Shown: positions 26,313 to 35,670 of the stretch, piece after piece
How the letters are laid out: each line of letters starts with the position of its first letter
How positions within the stretch are numbered: the first letter of the stretch is position 1
Assembly: GCA_035713725.1 (NCBI GenBank)
Contig: DASTMZ010000087.1
Coordinates: forward strand, 1-64,000
Origin: DASQPR01 sp035713725
GTDB taxonomy: Bacteria > Actinomycetota > Actinomycetes > Mycobacteriales > Micromonosporaceae
DNA length: 64,000 nucleotides
Direction of reading: 5' to 3'
The notes under the pieces: generated by a model
Seen by the model: the letters and a program-made list of their open reading frames with translations, nothing else
The model's database searches: none
What the model was told of the DNA's origin: nothing
Made by a program: the position numbers and the translations under genes

Positions 26313-27833
26313 CTACGCCTCTGCGGCGGCCCCGTCCGCGGCGCCAGCCACATCCGTTGCGCCGGAGGCATCCTCCTGGCGCGGCGTGTGGCGGTCGTCG
26401 CTGCCGTGGTACGTCGTGTACGTATACGGATTCGGAACGTGGTCCGGCGTCGGCAACTCCGGCCGCATGCCTTCCTGCCACGCCTGCTCGCCCATCGTGG
26501 CGCGCAGGTAGTCGACGGTGTTCGCCACCGCCGCCTTCGCCGCTGCCTGGTCGATGCCGACCAGCTTGTGCGCGTGCTTGACGACCTTGCCGTTGACCAG
26601 CACGGTGTGCACATCGCCGCGACCCGCCTGGTAAACCAGCGTGCCGTACGGGTGCGTGATCGGGCTCATCGCCGGCGAGTTGTCGTTCTTGACGAGTACG
26701 ACGTCGGCGCGCTTGCCGGGTGTCAGCGTGCCGATCACCGACTCGAGTCCGAGCGCCCGGGCGCCACCGGTCGTCGCCCAGTGCGCGACCTCCTCGGCCC
26801 GCAAGTAGTTGTGCACCACGGTCTCGCCGCGCGCATGCGCCTCGAGGTGCTCACGTGAGCGGTCGGCGGACAGCGTCGCACGCATCGCGGAGAACAGGTC
26901 GGCGCTCCACCACACGCTCGTGTCCATCGACAGCGACACCGGGATGCCGTGCTTGCGGAGCGCCCAGGTGGGCGGGTAGCCCTGGCCCGCGCTCTGCTCG
27001 CTCTCGGTCGACACCGAGGCGCTGCCACCGGTCGCCGCGATCCGTTGGTACGAGTCCTCGGTCAGCGTGGCGGCGTGGACGTACGTGATCTCCGGTGTCA
27101 TGTATCCGCCCTCCCACATCAGGCGGATGCTGTCGTCGTTCGTGGCGCCCCACACGCCGGCGTGAGTGGTCACGCGCAGTCCGAGATCGCGTGCCGCCTC
27201 GAACGCGCCGCGTTCCGGGAACGCCGGGTCGGCGGTGACGTCGAACGCCATCTGGAAGCCGAACATGTCGCTGGTCGACAACCGGCTCACGAAGTTGCGG
27301 AAGTCCGCGCTGTGCGACCACTCCCACGGCGCGCCGAGCAGGTTGCCGTAGGCGAGCACGAACCGGCCCGGTACGGACCGCAACGCGTCCACCGCAGCTT
27401 CCGCGTGCCCGATCGTCTGCAGTCCGTGAGACCAGTCCAGTGACGTCGTGACGCCGGCGTCGATCGCTTCGATCGCGGAGAGCACGTTGCCGGCGCGGAC
27501 GTCCTCGGGCCGGAAGATCTTGCCCCAGGTGAGGTAGTAGAAGACGAAATACTGGGTGAGCGTCCAGTCGGCGCCGTACCCACGCATCGCCGTCTGCCAC
27601 ATGTGCCGGTGGGTGTCCACCATGCCCGGCATGACGATGCCGCCCGACGCGTCGATCTCGATCGCGCCCTCGGGTGCCGCGAGGTTCGCGCCGACCGCGG
27701 CGATCCGGTCGCCGACCACGAGCACGTCACCGCCCTCGATCACGCCGGTGCCGTCCATTGGCAGCACAGTGCCGCCGCGGAACACGATTGGGCGACCCTC
27801 GGTGAACACGTCGGACGGGTGCTCTGGCGCCAT
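26313..27833 (-). CDS. Amidohydrolase (AtzA/TrzN-like metal-dependent hydrolase)
   Basis: A 506-residue amidohydrolase. It has the metal-binding MVDTHRHMWQTA (H-x-H), a further His in VTTHAGVWG, the VHAATLTEDSYQR pattern and the final Asp in SLSMDTSVWW. The C-terminal GTLTPGKRADVVLVKND is the standard edge of this family. Such proteins deaminate or dechlorinate heterocycles. ATG 27833 has AGAGGTGAG upstream. The tail after residue 470 is low-complexity and Asp/Ala-rich. Substrate is unknown; it stands alone. Confidence 0.87.
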   Translation of the reverse strand: MAPEHPSDVFTEGRPIVFRGGTVLPMDGTGVIEGGDVLVVGDRIAAVGANLAAPEGAIEIDASGGIVMPGMVDTHRHMWQTAMRGYGADWTLTQYFVFYYLTWGKIFRPEDVRAGNVLSAIEAIDAGVTTSLDWSHGLQTIGHAEAAVDALRSVPGRFVLAYGNLLGAPWEWSHSADFRNFVSRLSTSDMFGFQMAFDVTADPAFPERGAFEAARDLGLRVTTHAGVWGATNDDSIRLMWEGGYMTPEITYVHAATLTEDSYQRIAATGGSASVSTESEQSAGQGYPPTWALRKHGIPVSLSMDTSVWWSADLFSAMRATLSADRSREHLEAHARGETVVHNYLRAEEVAHWATTGGARALGLESVIGTLTPGKRADVVLVKNDNSPAMSPITHPYGTLVYQAGRGDVHTVLVNGKVVKHAHKLVGIDQAAAKAAVANTVDYLRATMGEQAWQEGMRPELPTPDHVPNPYTYTTYHGSDDRHTPRQEDASGATDVAGAADGAAAEA

Positions 27834-28057
27834 CTCGCTCACCTCTCATGGAACTGCTTGATGCAACGGCTTGGCGGTGCGCTGCCATGCGTCCGCCGGA
27901 CGATCGGCAGACGACGCAGCTGACGAACCGGCGGACGAATGGCGGACAGTCGTCCGGCATGCGGTCATGGCAATCGAACACACCTTGGCTAAGCGATCGC
28001 GCTCGTGTCAAGGCCCGCGCGACGCGCACCTTTCGGCCGTTCGTACGCCGTGCCAGT

Positions 28058-28570
28058 ATGTCGGCTATGACACACGGGCGGACGCAGGTGACGATCGAGT
28101 TGCGTACCTCTGACCGCGAGGACGCGCGAGATTTCGCGACCGTCGCCGCCGATCGGGCAACGCTCGACGGCGGGCGGCTTATCGCCTGGCTCGACGGCCG
28201 CGCGATCGCTAGTTATCCGGTCGCGACGGTCGCCGGACTCCGTTTCGCGGTGGTTGGCGGGAGCGTCGCGCCGGTCCCCGAGCCCGAACCCGCAGCCGCG
28301 GACACGGCAACCGCGGACGCGGCGACCGCCGAAACTCGTGGCACGGCAACCGCCGACACTGGACCCGCCGAGACCGGGCCAGCCGAGAGCGAACCGGCCG
28401 ACCAGGCGCCGGCCAGCGGCACCGGGTGGACGTACGGCGAGGATTCGCTGCTGCGTACGCTGAGCGATCAGCACGCCGGCCTGACGATGATGATCCTCAA
28501 GACCCAGCGACCGATGGACGAAGTCATCGCACGCCTTAAGGAACTCGGGATCGACCCGACCGGCCGATGA
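28058..28570 (+). CDS. Hypothetical protein with Ala/Thr/Glu-rich linker
   Basis: A 170-residue protein of three parts: a short beta domain (TQVTIELRTSDREDARDF through LRFAVVGGSV), a disordered linker of about 45 residues made of Ala, Thr, Glu, Pro and Asp repeats, and a C-terminal helical part (LLRTLSDQHAGLTMMILK, then PMDEVIARLKELGI). The last segment looks like a small helical module that could bind a partner. No family was recognised. ATG 28058 is the best start. Confidence 0.6.
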   Translation: MSAMTHGRTQVTIELRTSDREDARDFATVAADRATLDGGRLIAWLDGRAIASYPVATVAGLRFAVVGGSVAPVPEPEPAAADTATADAATAETRGTATADTGPAETGPAESEPADQAPASGTGWTYGEDSLLRTLSDQHAGLTMMILKTQRPMDEVIARLKELGIDPTGR

Positions 28571-28612
28571 TCGCCCGGGTGGCCGGCACCCGCCGTCCAC
28601 TCAGGAGGCTCG

Positions 28613-29035
28613 ATGAAGTTCACCGACGCGGAGATCGCGTACCTTGCGTCGCAGCGGCTCGGGCGGCTAGCCACGATTCAGCCGGGCGGCACCTTACAGA
28701 ACAGCCCGGTCGGCTTTCGCTACAACCCCGACCTCGACACCATCGACATCACTGGTCACGGCATGGTGACCAGCCAGAAGTTCCGGAACGTCGGCACCGA
28801 CGCACGCGTCGCGTTCGTGGTCGACGACGTGCTGACCGAACCGTCGTGGCGAGTCCGGTGTGTCGAGATCCGGGGTACGGCCGAGGCGCTGCCGCCGCCC
28901 GACGTACCCGATCCGACCCAGCGCCGCGGCGTGGACGGCGCCATCATCCGGGTGCATCCGAAGCGCATCATCAGCTTCGGCCTCACCGACTCCGACGACC
29001 CGTTCCGCGGTGGCGCGAACAAACGCGACGTCTGA
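28613..29035 (+). CDS. PPOX-class F420/FMN-dependent oxidoreductase-like protein
   Basis: A 140-residue split-barrel protein. It has LASQRLGRLATIQPGGTLQN, typical of the PPOX class, and the central strands KFRNVGTDARVAFVVDDV. The family binds FMN or F420 and reduces small compounds. ATG 28613 is preceded by CAGGAGG. It follows the hypothetical gene by 42 nt and may be co-transcribed. The cofactor cannot be decided from the sequence alone. Confidence 0.83.
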   Translation: MKFTDAEIAYLASQRLGRLATIQPGGTLQNSPVGFRYNPDLDTIDITGHGMVTSQKFRNVGTDARVAFVVDDVLTEPSWRVRCVEIRGTAEALPPPDVPDPTQRRGVDGAIIRVHPKRIISFGLTDSDDPFRGGANKRDV

Positions 29036-29051
29036 GCGCCCGGACCGCGCG

Positions 29052-30305
29052 CTATCGGGAGCGGATGTCCTCGCCGCGACGGAGCAACTCAGCCAGCGGC
29101 AGGGTGGCGGCACCGAGCGCCACCGCGTCCAATCCGAGCTCACTCGGCGCGATGGTGACCTGCTCGTACGGCTGGGCCAGCGCTTGACGTTCGGCAGCGG
29201 CACGGATCCGGTCCATGGCAACGGAGGCGAGTGCCAGCCCGGCCCACCCGCCGAGCACGACACGCTCCGGGTTGAAGAGGTTGATGAGGTTGCCGATGCT
29301 CGCCCCGAGCAGGTCCGCGGTCTCCGACACGAGACCGGCCGCAGCCGACTCGCCATCGGCACGGGCCGCCGCCACGAGTGCAGCGATCGCCGCCATCTCG
29401 TCCTCGCCGGCGGCCGCCAGTGGTGGGCGCGAGCCGAGTGCCTCGTAGCGTTCGAGGATCGCTTCCGCGCCGGCGTACGCCTCGAGGCAGCCGCGCGCAC
29501 CGCAGCGGCACTCGCGCCCGCCGTACACGACCGCGGTATGTCCCCACTCGCCGGCGCCGCCGGACGTACCCCCGAATGGTGTGCCATCGGCGATGATCGC
29601 GGCGCCGACGCCGCTGCCGACCAGCGCGACCACCGCGTGCCGTGCGCCGCGCGCCGCGCCGAACCACATCTCGGCCTGGGCCTGGGTGTTCGCGCCGTTG
29701 CCGACGAACACCGGGGCCGCCACGCCGTCGGACGCGAGCATGTCGGCCAGCGGCACGGACTCCCAGCCGATCGTCGGCGCGGAGACCAACGGCGTCGGTC
29801 GGCCGGTCACGATGCCCGGCACGCCAACGCCGACTCCGACGATCAACGACGGGTCGATCGGTCCGGCGTCGCGAGAGCCATCATCGACGGGCTCCCGCGA
29901 CGCGAGCACTTCGGCGATTCCGGTCCGAATCTCAGTGACGACGGTGGTCGGCGCCGGGCGGTGCGATGGCACCGGTCGCAGCGTACGAGCAACCCGCTGG
30001 ACGGCCAGATCGAACAGCTCGACGGTCACGCCGGTCTCGCCGACGTCGACGCCGACGAAATATCCGTACTCGTGGCGCACGCGCAGCAGGACCCTTGGCC
30101 GTCCACCACCGGAGTCGACCTGACCCGCCTCGACGATGAGCCCGTCGTCGATCAGCTCAGCAACCACGGTGCTGACCGTCGCGCTCGACAGGCCGCTGCG
30201 CTGGCCGAGCTCCAGGCGGCTCAGCGGGCCGTCGAAGAACACCGTCGACAACAGGATCGCCCGGTTCTGCCGGCGGATGTCGCGGGTGGTTCGCGTCGAA
30301 TCCAT
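29052..30305 (-). CDS. ROK-family transcriptional regulator
   Basis: A 417-residue sugar-responsive repressor. The N-terminal winged helix is LSRLELGQRSGLSSATVSTVVAELIDDGLI; the ROK domain follows with VGVGVGVPGIV and the zinc motif CRCGARGCLEAYAG. Divergent from the GH1 beta-glucosidase, so the natural inducer is likely a glucoside or glucose. ATG 30305 and GTG 30311 are both in frame. The shared intergenic region carries an operator-like palindrome and direct repeats. Confidence 0.92.
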   Translation of the reverse strand: MDSTRTTRDIRRQNRAILLSTVFFDGPLSRLELGQRSGLSSATVSTVVAELIDDGLIVEAGQVDSGGGRPRVLLRVRHEYGYFVGVDVGETGVTVELFDLAVQRVARTLRPVPSHRPAPTTVVTEIRTGIAEVLASREPVDDGSRDAGPIDPSLIVGVGVGVPGIVTGRPTPLVSAPTIGWESVPLADMLASDGVAAPVFVGNGANTQAQAEMWFGAARGARHAVVALVGSGVGAAIIADGTPFGGTSGGAGEWGHTAVVYGGRECRCGARGCLEAYAGAEAILERYEALGSRPPLAAAGEDEMAAIAALVAAARADGESAAAGLVSETADLLGASIGNLINLFNPERVVLGGWAGLALASVAMDRIRAAAERQALAQPYEQVTIAPSELGLDAVALGAATLPLAELLRRGEDIRSR

Positions 30306-30429
30306 GGGCACATTTCTCGCGTCTGACCGGAGGCTCAGGCGGCACGGTCCGGCGGCACGTCCGGCGCGCAGCAGACGAGCCTAGCCGCGGACGATGCGAG
30401 CGTACGCGTCTGACCTGTATGCCAACCGC

Positions 30430-30498
30430 CACGCCATTTGGCGTGCACTGTCTTGACGTGCCAAGAGCCTTGTTGATTAAATTCAGCATTAAATTCAG
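30430..30498. promoter_or_regulatory. ROK/beta-glucosidase intergenic operator elements
   Basis: CACGCCA-TT-TGGCGTG is a perfect dyad at 30430-30445. A TTGACG box follows at 30453-30458. ATTAAATTCAG occurs twice, at 30476-30486 and 30488-30498, period 12, overlapping the probable -10 region. Both element types are absent elsewhere nearby, fitting repressor control of the GH1 gene. Confidence 0.6.
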
Positions 30499-30537
30499 GA
30501 CTCAAGATAAGTCGCCGACGATGGGTGTTCAAGAGCT

Positions 30538-31905
30538 ATGACCGACGATCTGGGCCTGGCGCCGGACTTCCGATGGGGCGCCGCCACCTCCGCCTATCAG
30601 ATCGAGGGCGCGGTCGCCGAGGACGGCCGCGGCGCGTCGATCTGGGACACGTTCTGCCGCGTGCCCGGCGCGATCGACAACGGCGACAACGGCGACGTCG
30701 CGTGCGACCACTACCACCGCTGGGCCGAGGATGTCGCGCTGATGCGCCACCTCGGGCTCGACTCGTACCGCTTCTCGATCGCCTGGCCTCGCGTGTTGCC
30801 CGAGGGGACCGGACGCGTGAACGCAGCAGGGCTCGCGTTCTACGACCGTCTCGTCGACCGCTTGCTCGAATCGGGCATCACCCCGTTCGCCACGCTCTAC
30901 CACTGGGATCTTCCGCAGGCTCTGCAGGATCGGGGCGGATGGCCGGCGCGCGAGACCGCCTATGCGTTCGCAGAGTTCGCCTCCGTAGTCGGCCAGCGTC
31001 TCGGCGACCGCGTCGGCGACTGGTTCACCCTCAACGAGCCGCTGTGCTCCGCGTGGATCGGGCACCTCGAGGGCCGCATGGCGCCCGGCATCAGCGATCT
31101 GGCGCTCGCCATACCGGCGTCGCACCACTTGCTGCTCGGGCATGGCTTGGCGACCGCGGCACTTCGCGCGGCCGCACCGAACGACGTGCGCGTCGGCGCC
31201 GTCCTGAACCTGAGCCCGTGCGATCCCGCGAGCGACTCGGCGGGCGATGTGGCTGCCGCGCTGCGCGCCGACGGACACACGAACCGCTGGTGGCTCGACC
31301 CGCTCTTCGGCCGCGGCTACCCCGCAGACATGACCCGCGTGTACGGCATCGAGCCGCCGGTCCGCGACGGTGACCTTGCCACGATCGCGGCACCAATGGA
31401 CCACGTCGGACTCAACTACTACTTCCGTCACGTGGTCACCGACGATCCGGCCGGCGTGGCACCGCACACCCGCATGGTCAGCGTGTCCGACTGGACGTTG
31501 ACCGCGATGGGCTGGGAGGTCTACGCGGACGGCCTGGAGCAGATGCTGCTGCGCCTCGCCGACGAGTACGGCGCCCGACGCATCTACGTGACCGAGAACG
31601 GCTCGGCGTGGCCGGACGAGGTCGAGCCGGACGGCAACGTCGAGGACAAGGACCGCATCAACTACCTCGAGGAGCACCTCGAGGCGTGCCTTCGCGCGGT
31701 CCGCCACGGCGCGCCGGTAGCCGGATACTTCGCGTGGTCGTTGCTCGACAACTTCGAGTGGGCGTACGGCTATGCCAAGCGGTTCGGGCTCGTCCACGTC
31801 AACTACGAGACGCAGCGACGGACCATCAAGGCCAGCGGCTACCGCTATGCAGACATCATCCGCGCGCACCGCGCCGGCCGTGCCATCGTGCCGGTGGGCC
31901 GCTAG
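30538..31905 (+). CDS. GH1 beta-glucosidase
   Basis: A 455-residue glycoside hydrolase family 1 enzyme with a (beta/alpha)8 barrel. The acid/base residue is Glu167 in TLNEP, and the nucleophile is Glu353 in YVTENGSAW. The opening FRWGAATSAYQIEGA and the TLYHWDLPQAL motif are the usual GH1 substrate-site elements. No signal peptide, so it acts on imported glucosides in the cytoplasm. Its promoter carries the operator elements just described, and the ROK repressor is divergent. Confidence 0.95.
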   Translation: MTDDLGLAPDFRWGAATSAYQIEGAVAEDGRGASIWDTFCRVPGAIDNGDNGDVACDHYHRWAEDVALMRHLGLDSYRFSIAWPRVLPEGTGRVNAAGLAFYDRLVDRLLESGITPFATLYHWDLPQALQDRGGWPARETAYAFAEFASVVGQRLGDRVGDWFTLNEPLCSAWIGHLEGRMAPGISDLALAIPASHHLLLGHGLATAALRAAAPNDVRVGAVLNLSPCDPASDSAGDVAAALRADGHTNRWWLDPLFGRGYPADMTRVYGIEPPVRDGDLATIAAPMDHVGLNYYFRHVVTDDPAGVAPHTRMVSVSDWTLTAMGWEVYADGLEQMLLRLADEYGARRIYVTENGSAWPDEVEPDGNVEDKDRINYLEEHLEACLRAVRHGAPVAGYFAWSLLDNFEWAYGYAKRFGLVHVNYETQRRTIKASGYRYADIIRAHRAGRAIVPVGR

Positions 31906-31945
31906 CAACCGGCCGCTGGCAACCGGCCGCTGGCAACCGGCCGCC
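31906..31945. repeat. 14-bp tandem repeat immediately after a stop codon
   Basis: CAACCGGCCGCTGG is repeated 2.8 times from 31906, starting directly after the beta-glucosidase TAG stop. CGGCCG is self-complementary, so it could fold. Confidence 0.8.
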
Positions 31946-32002
31946 GCACCGCGACGCATCAACCCGGGCGGCCCGGGTCGGTCAGCGAGCTGACTGCGCT
32001 GG

Positions 32003-33001
32003 TCAGCCGACGGTGGAGCGTCGGACGACGAGCGTCGTCGGAATGACGTTGGGCTCTTCCGGGAGTCGCGCACCGGCCAGTTGGGACAGCACCATTCGAG
32101 CCGCCGTCGCGCCCATCTCGCGCAGCGGCTGACGGATCGTGGTGAGAGGCGGGTCGGTGTGGAGCGCCGCGGGCACGTCGTCGAAGCCGACGACGGCGAT
32201 GTCGTCCGGCACGCGACGGCCGCTCTCCCGGACCGCCTGGATCGCGCCGCCGGCCGACAGATCGTTGTGGGCGAAGATCGAGTCGAACTCGATGCCGGCG
32301 GCGATGGCCTGCTTCACCGCGAACCGTCCACAGTCGAAGGTGAAGTCGCCTTCGATGAAGTGCGCCCGGTCGAGACGGACTCCGGCGGCCAGATAAGCCG
32401 CGCGGAATCCGTCCGACCGCTCTTGCGTGCAACCGAACGCCTCGGTACCGGTGATCACCAGTGGCCGCATCCGACCGATGCCGATCAGATGCTGTGCCGC
32501 CGCCTCGCCGCCATCCCGGTTGGTCGTCGCGACCGACGGGAACTGTGGCTGGTGGCCACGGTCGTCGATCAGGACCACCGGCAGCCCCCGTTGGTGCAGC
32601 TCGGTGATGTAGTCGAGGGTGTTCTCCGGCTCGATAACGAGCAGGCCGTCGAACGACTTCGCCGACACGTGCGTAGCGAACTGCCGCATCGACTCGTCGC
32701 CCCGGTTGCAGGTAAACATCAAAAGGCCGTAGCTATCGCTTTCCAGGACGTCGACGGCACCTTGCACGACGTCCGCGATCCACGGCCACGTCAACGACGG
32801 CACGAGCATGCCGACGATGCGCGTCCGGCCGCGGGCCAGGCCGACGGCGCGGGCGCTCGGCACGTACCCGAGTTCCTCGATGACCTGCCGGACTCGGGCC
32901 GCCGTGGTGACGTTGAGTTCGCCCTTGCCATTGAGGACCCGGGAGACCGTTGTCTTGCTGACACCCGCACGCGCGGCGACGTCGGCGATGGTGATCGGCA
33001 C
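32003..33001 (-). CDS. LacI-family transcriptional repressor
   Basis: A 332-residue repressor. The helix-turn-helix TIADVAARAGVSKTTVSRVLNG starts near residue 4 and is followed by the hinge ARAVGLARGRT; the ligand-binding domain runs to the end and resembles sugar-binding periplasmic folds. GTG 33001 is chosen because GGAGG lies 7 nt upstream and the length is canonical; starts up to 33220 would add a low-complexity tail. It is divergent from the DUF3311-SSS pair and probably controls it, with three operator-like sites at 33334-33423. Confidence 0.92.
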   Translation of the reverse strand: MPITIADVAARAGVSKTTVSRVLNGKGELNVTTAARVRQVIEELGYVPSARAVGLARGRTRIVGMLVPSLTWPWIADVVQGAVDVLESDSYGLLMFTCNRGDESMRQFATHVSAKSFDGLLVIEPENTLDYITELHQRGLPVVLIDDRGHQPQFPSVATTNRDGGEAAAQHLIGIGRMRPLVITGTEAFGCTQERSDGFRAAYLAAGVRLDRAHFIEGDFTFDCGRFAVKQAIAAGIEFDSIFAHNDLSAGGAIQAVRESGRRVPDDIAVVGFDDVPAALHTDPPLTTIRQPLREMGATAARMVLSQLAGARLPEEPNVIPTTLVVRRSTVG

Positions 33002-33333
33002 GCCTCCCCCTCCGGCGTCGTCGGGATGAGCTCCGGCTCTCGGGTTCTCCGGCTGTCCGGCCTTCTGGCTGCCGGGCTGTCCGGCCTCGCTTCGCGGCCC
33101 GGAAGCGGTTTCGGGAGCGGTTCCGTGGGCCGAGTCAACCGGAGCCGAACCGGTGGCGTCAATAACCGCCAGATAACGAATGGGTCGGATTATCACTGGA
33201 TGGTGCCGGACGGCGCGCATCGAGTCCGATGTAGAGGCGACCGAGTCGTGTGGGGACTGCGCCCGTGACCGCGCAGCGTGATCCAACGACGTCGGATCGT
33301 AAGAGAGCAGTACGGCAACGCTGCGTCACGCAA

Positions 33334-33423
33334 TGTGCACAAGTGAACAACGTCGTACGGACGTATTGAGAGCTTGTGCATACGGCGGTAACGTCCGACT
33401 AACTCGATCGGAAGCTTGCGCAA
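33334..33423. promoter_or_regulatory. Three spaced LacI-type operator-like palindromes
   Basis: TGTGCACA (33334-33341), TTGTGCAT (33374-33381) and TTGCGCAA (33416-33423) have centres 40 and 42 bp apart, about four helical turns. The second and third share a GCTTGYGCAWA context. The rest of the 33002-33485 gap holds no gene. Confidence 0.55.
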
Positions 33424-33485
33424 AAGGCCGATGCGACATCCGATTCACGGTCGAAGTCATATCGACCGGTTGGGGAGGACTTGCC

Positions 33486-33722
33486 ATGTCCGAGCAACAC
33501 GATGTGGGCGGTCCGGAACGAACTACTGGACGCAGCCGATGGCATTGGCTGCTGCTTGTCCCGATCGTCGTTCCGCTACTGACCTTCCTCTACAACGGGA
33601 ACAACCCGTATTTCCTCGGATTCCCGCGGTTCTACTGGCTCCAACTCGCGTTCATCATCCTCGGCGTCGGTACGACGACGTTCGTGTACCAGAAGACGAA
33701 GGATCGGGGTGACGGGTCGTGA
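33486..33722 (+). CDS. DUF3311 small membrane protein
   Basis: A 78-residue protein with two hydrophobic helices (LLLVPIVVPLLTFLYN and YWLQLAFIILGVGTTTFVY) joined by a short loop. DUF3311 proteins accompany SSS-type symporters and are thought to be small partner subunits. ATG 33486 has GGGGAGG upstream. The stop overlaps the symporter GTG (GTGA at 33719). Confidence 0.85.
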   Translation: MSEQHDVGGPERTTGRSRWHWLLLVPIVVPLLTFLYNGNNPYFLGFPRFYWLQLAFIILGVGTTTFVYQKTKDRGDGS

Positions 33723-35377
33723 AGGAGCACCAAACCGAGATCATCATCGCGACCGCCATCTTCGTGTTCGTCAGCATCCTCGGCTTCGTCGCGTCGCGGT
33801 GGAAGCGACCGACGACGATGGCGCACCTGGACGAATGGGGCCTCGGCGGCCGGCAGTTCGGTTCGTGGGTCACCTGGTTCCTGGTCGGTGGCGACCTCTA
33901 CACGGCGTACACGTTTGTCGCCGTACCCGCACTGCTCTTCGCGTCCGGCGCGGCCGGCTTCTTCGCGGTGCCGTACACGGTGATCATCTACCCGCTGGTC
34001 TTCGTGGTGCTGGTTCGGTTGTGGTCGGTGTCGCGCAAGCACGGTCTCGTCACGCCGGCGGACTTCGTACGCGCGCGGTCCGGATCGTCCACGATGGCGT
34101 TGTTGGTCGCGATCACCGGCATCGTCGCCACAATGCCCTACATCGCGCTGCAGTTGGTCGGCATCGAGGCGGTTCTCAAGGCGATGCACGTCAACCCGAC
34201 GTGGGCGCTGATCGTCGCGTTCGCCATTCTCGCGGCATACACCTACAGCTCCGGCCTTCGGGCACCGGCGCTGATCGCGTTCGTCAAGGATCTGCTGATC
34301 TACGCCGTGATCATCGTCGCGATCATCTACATCCCGTACAAGCTCGGCGGGTACCACAAGATCTTCGACGCCGCGCAGACGAAGCTGCACGGGCAGGCGA
34401 CCCCGAGCAGCACGCTGTTGGGTCCCGCGAACCAGTGGCAATACATCACGCTGGCCCTCGGCTCGGCGCTGGCGCTTTTCCTCTACCCGCACAGCGTGAC
34501 CGGCGTGCTCGCTAGTCGGTCGCGCAACGTCATCAAGCGCAACATGTCCGCGCTGCCGGCATACAGCCTGTTGCTCGGTCTGATCGCGCTGCTCGGCTAC
34601 ATGGCGATCGCGGCCGGCACCAAGCCGATCGTGTCCGGTGGAAAGCCGGACGGGAACACGATCGTGCCGGTGCTGTTCGACCAGATGTTCCCGCACTGGT
34701 TCGCTGGCGTCGCGTTTGCGGCCGTGGCGATCGGTGCGCTGGTGCCGGCCGCCATCATGGCGATCGCGGCGGCGAACCTCTTCACCCGCAATATCTACGT
34801 CGAATACATCAAGCCCGACTCGTCGCCCGCGCACCAGACCGCGGTCAGCAAGATCGCATCGCTGGTCGTGAAGATCGGCGCGGTGCTGGTGATCCTGTTC
34901 ATCAGCCCGCAGTTCTCCATCGACCTTCAGCTGATCGGTGGCGTGATCATCCTGCAGACATTGCCCGCGGTCGCCATCGGCCTTTACACCGGCTGGCTGC
35001 ACCGTTGGGGCCTCGTGCTGGGCTGGGTCGCCGGCATGGGCCTTGGCATGTGGATGCTTTACCAGATCCCCAACCCGGCGACGAACCACAAGCACTTCGG
35101 CGGCTCCGCGTTCGCTCTGTCGAAGTGGTTCGACCCGACGTCGATCGGCCTCAACGCGAAGACGACCGTCTACGTCGGCTTCGTCGCGGTGCTGGCGAAC
35201 CTCGTCGTCGCGGTGATCATCTCGCTGCTGTGCAAGCTGGTACGGCTGCCCGACGGCGTCGACACGACGTCACCGGACGACTACACGCACGATCCGGCAC
35301 GAGCCCCGGCGCCTGCGCTACCCAAGCAGACCGAACTCGCTGGCGACGAGTTGCCGGAGCCGGCCCCGACCACCTAG
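33719..35377 (+). CDS. Sodium:solute symporter (SSS family)
   Basis: A 552-residue symporter with 13 predicted helices. The conserved LVGGDLYTAYTFVAVPALLFASGAAG opening and the VPAAIMAIAAANLFTRNIYV region fit monocarboxylate-type (MctC/MctP-like) members. The C-terminus is a polar Pro/Thr-rich tail. Translation is coupled to DUF3311. The divergent LacI repressor suggests induction by its substrate, probably a small acid or sugar derivative. Confidence 0.9.
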   Translation: MKEHQTEIIIATAIFVFVSILGFVASRWKRPTTMAHLDEWGLGGRQFGSWVTWFLVGGDLYTAYTFVAVPALLFASGAAGFFAVPYTVIIYPLVFVVLVRLWSVSRKHGLVTPADFVRARSGSSTMALLVAITGIVATMPYIALQLVGIEAVLKAMHVNPTWALIVAFAILAAYTYSSGLRAPALIAFVKDLLIYAVIIVAIIYIPYKLGGYHKIFDAAQTKLHGQATPSSTLLGPANQWQYITLALGSALALFLYPHSVTGVLASRSRNVIKRNMSALPAYSLLLGLIALLGYMAIAAGTKPIVSGGKPDGNTIVPVLFDQMFPHWFAGVAFAAVAIGALVPAAIMAIAAANLFTRNIYVEYIKPDSSPAHQTAVSKIASLVVKIGAVLVILFISPQFSIDLQLIGGVIILQTLPAVAIGLYTGWLHRWGLVLGWVAGMGLGMWMLYQIPNPATNHKHFGGSAFALSKWFDPTSIGLNAKTTVYVGFVAVLANLVVAVIISLLCKLVRLPDGVDTTSPDDYTHDPARAPAPALPKQTELAGDELPEPAPTT

Positions 35378-35398
35378 CCGCACACCGTCCGGAATCAC

Positions 35399-35470
35399 CG
35401 TCCCTCCTGGATCTTGGAATCGTACGGGCGCCACACAGCACCCTGATTCCAAGGTCCAGGAGAATGGACG
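35399..35470. repeat. Long inverted repeat after the symporter gene
   Basis: An 18-bp arm at 35404-35421 (beginning CTCCTGGATCTTGG) pairs with 35445-35462, with one G-T pair and a 23-nt loop. A further 5 bp (CGTCC/GGACG) pair outside a 3-nt bulge. No T tract follows, so it is either a T-less terminator or the end of a small mobile remnant. The rest of the gap to 35670 shows nothing. Confidence 0.75.
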
Positions 35471-35670
35471 ACCGTCGAGCGTCGAGCGACGATCCGGCGG
35501 TCCACAGGAGACACACAGCCGACTCGTACCCGGCGACTTGGTTCGGATCGGCGACACGCCGCAACGATCGAGGTTAGGCACGTGCGGGTCCTGGGTACGG
35601 TGTGATCGCCCGGTCCCCCGCCGGGCGCCGACCGCTATCCGGCCGGCTCCTGCCGGATAGCGAGGACCAT

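Noticed and set aside
33002..33220. N-terminal extension of the LacI repressor
   Set aside because: GTG 33001 has a well-spaced GGAGG and gives the canonical length; the extension is low-complexity Gly/Pro/Ser.
33632..35095. Minus-strand ORF opposite the SSS symporter
   Set aside because: Asp/Arg/His-rich antisense translation; the symporter frame has clear membrane helices.
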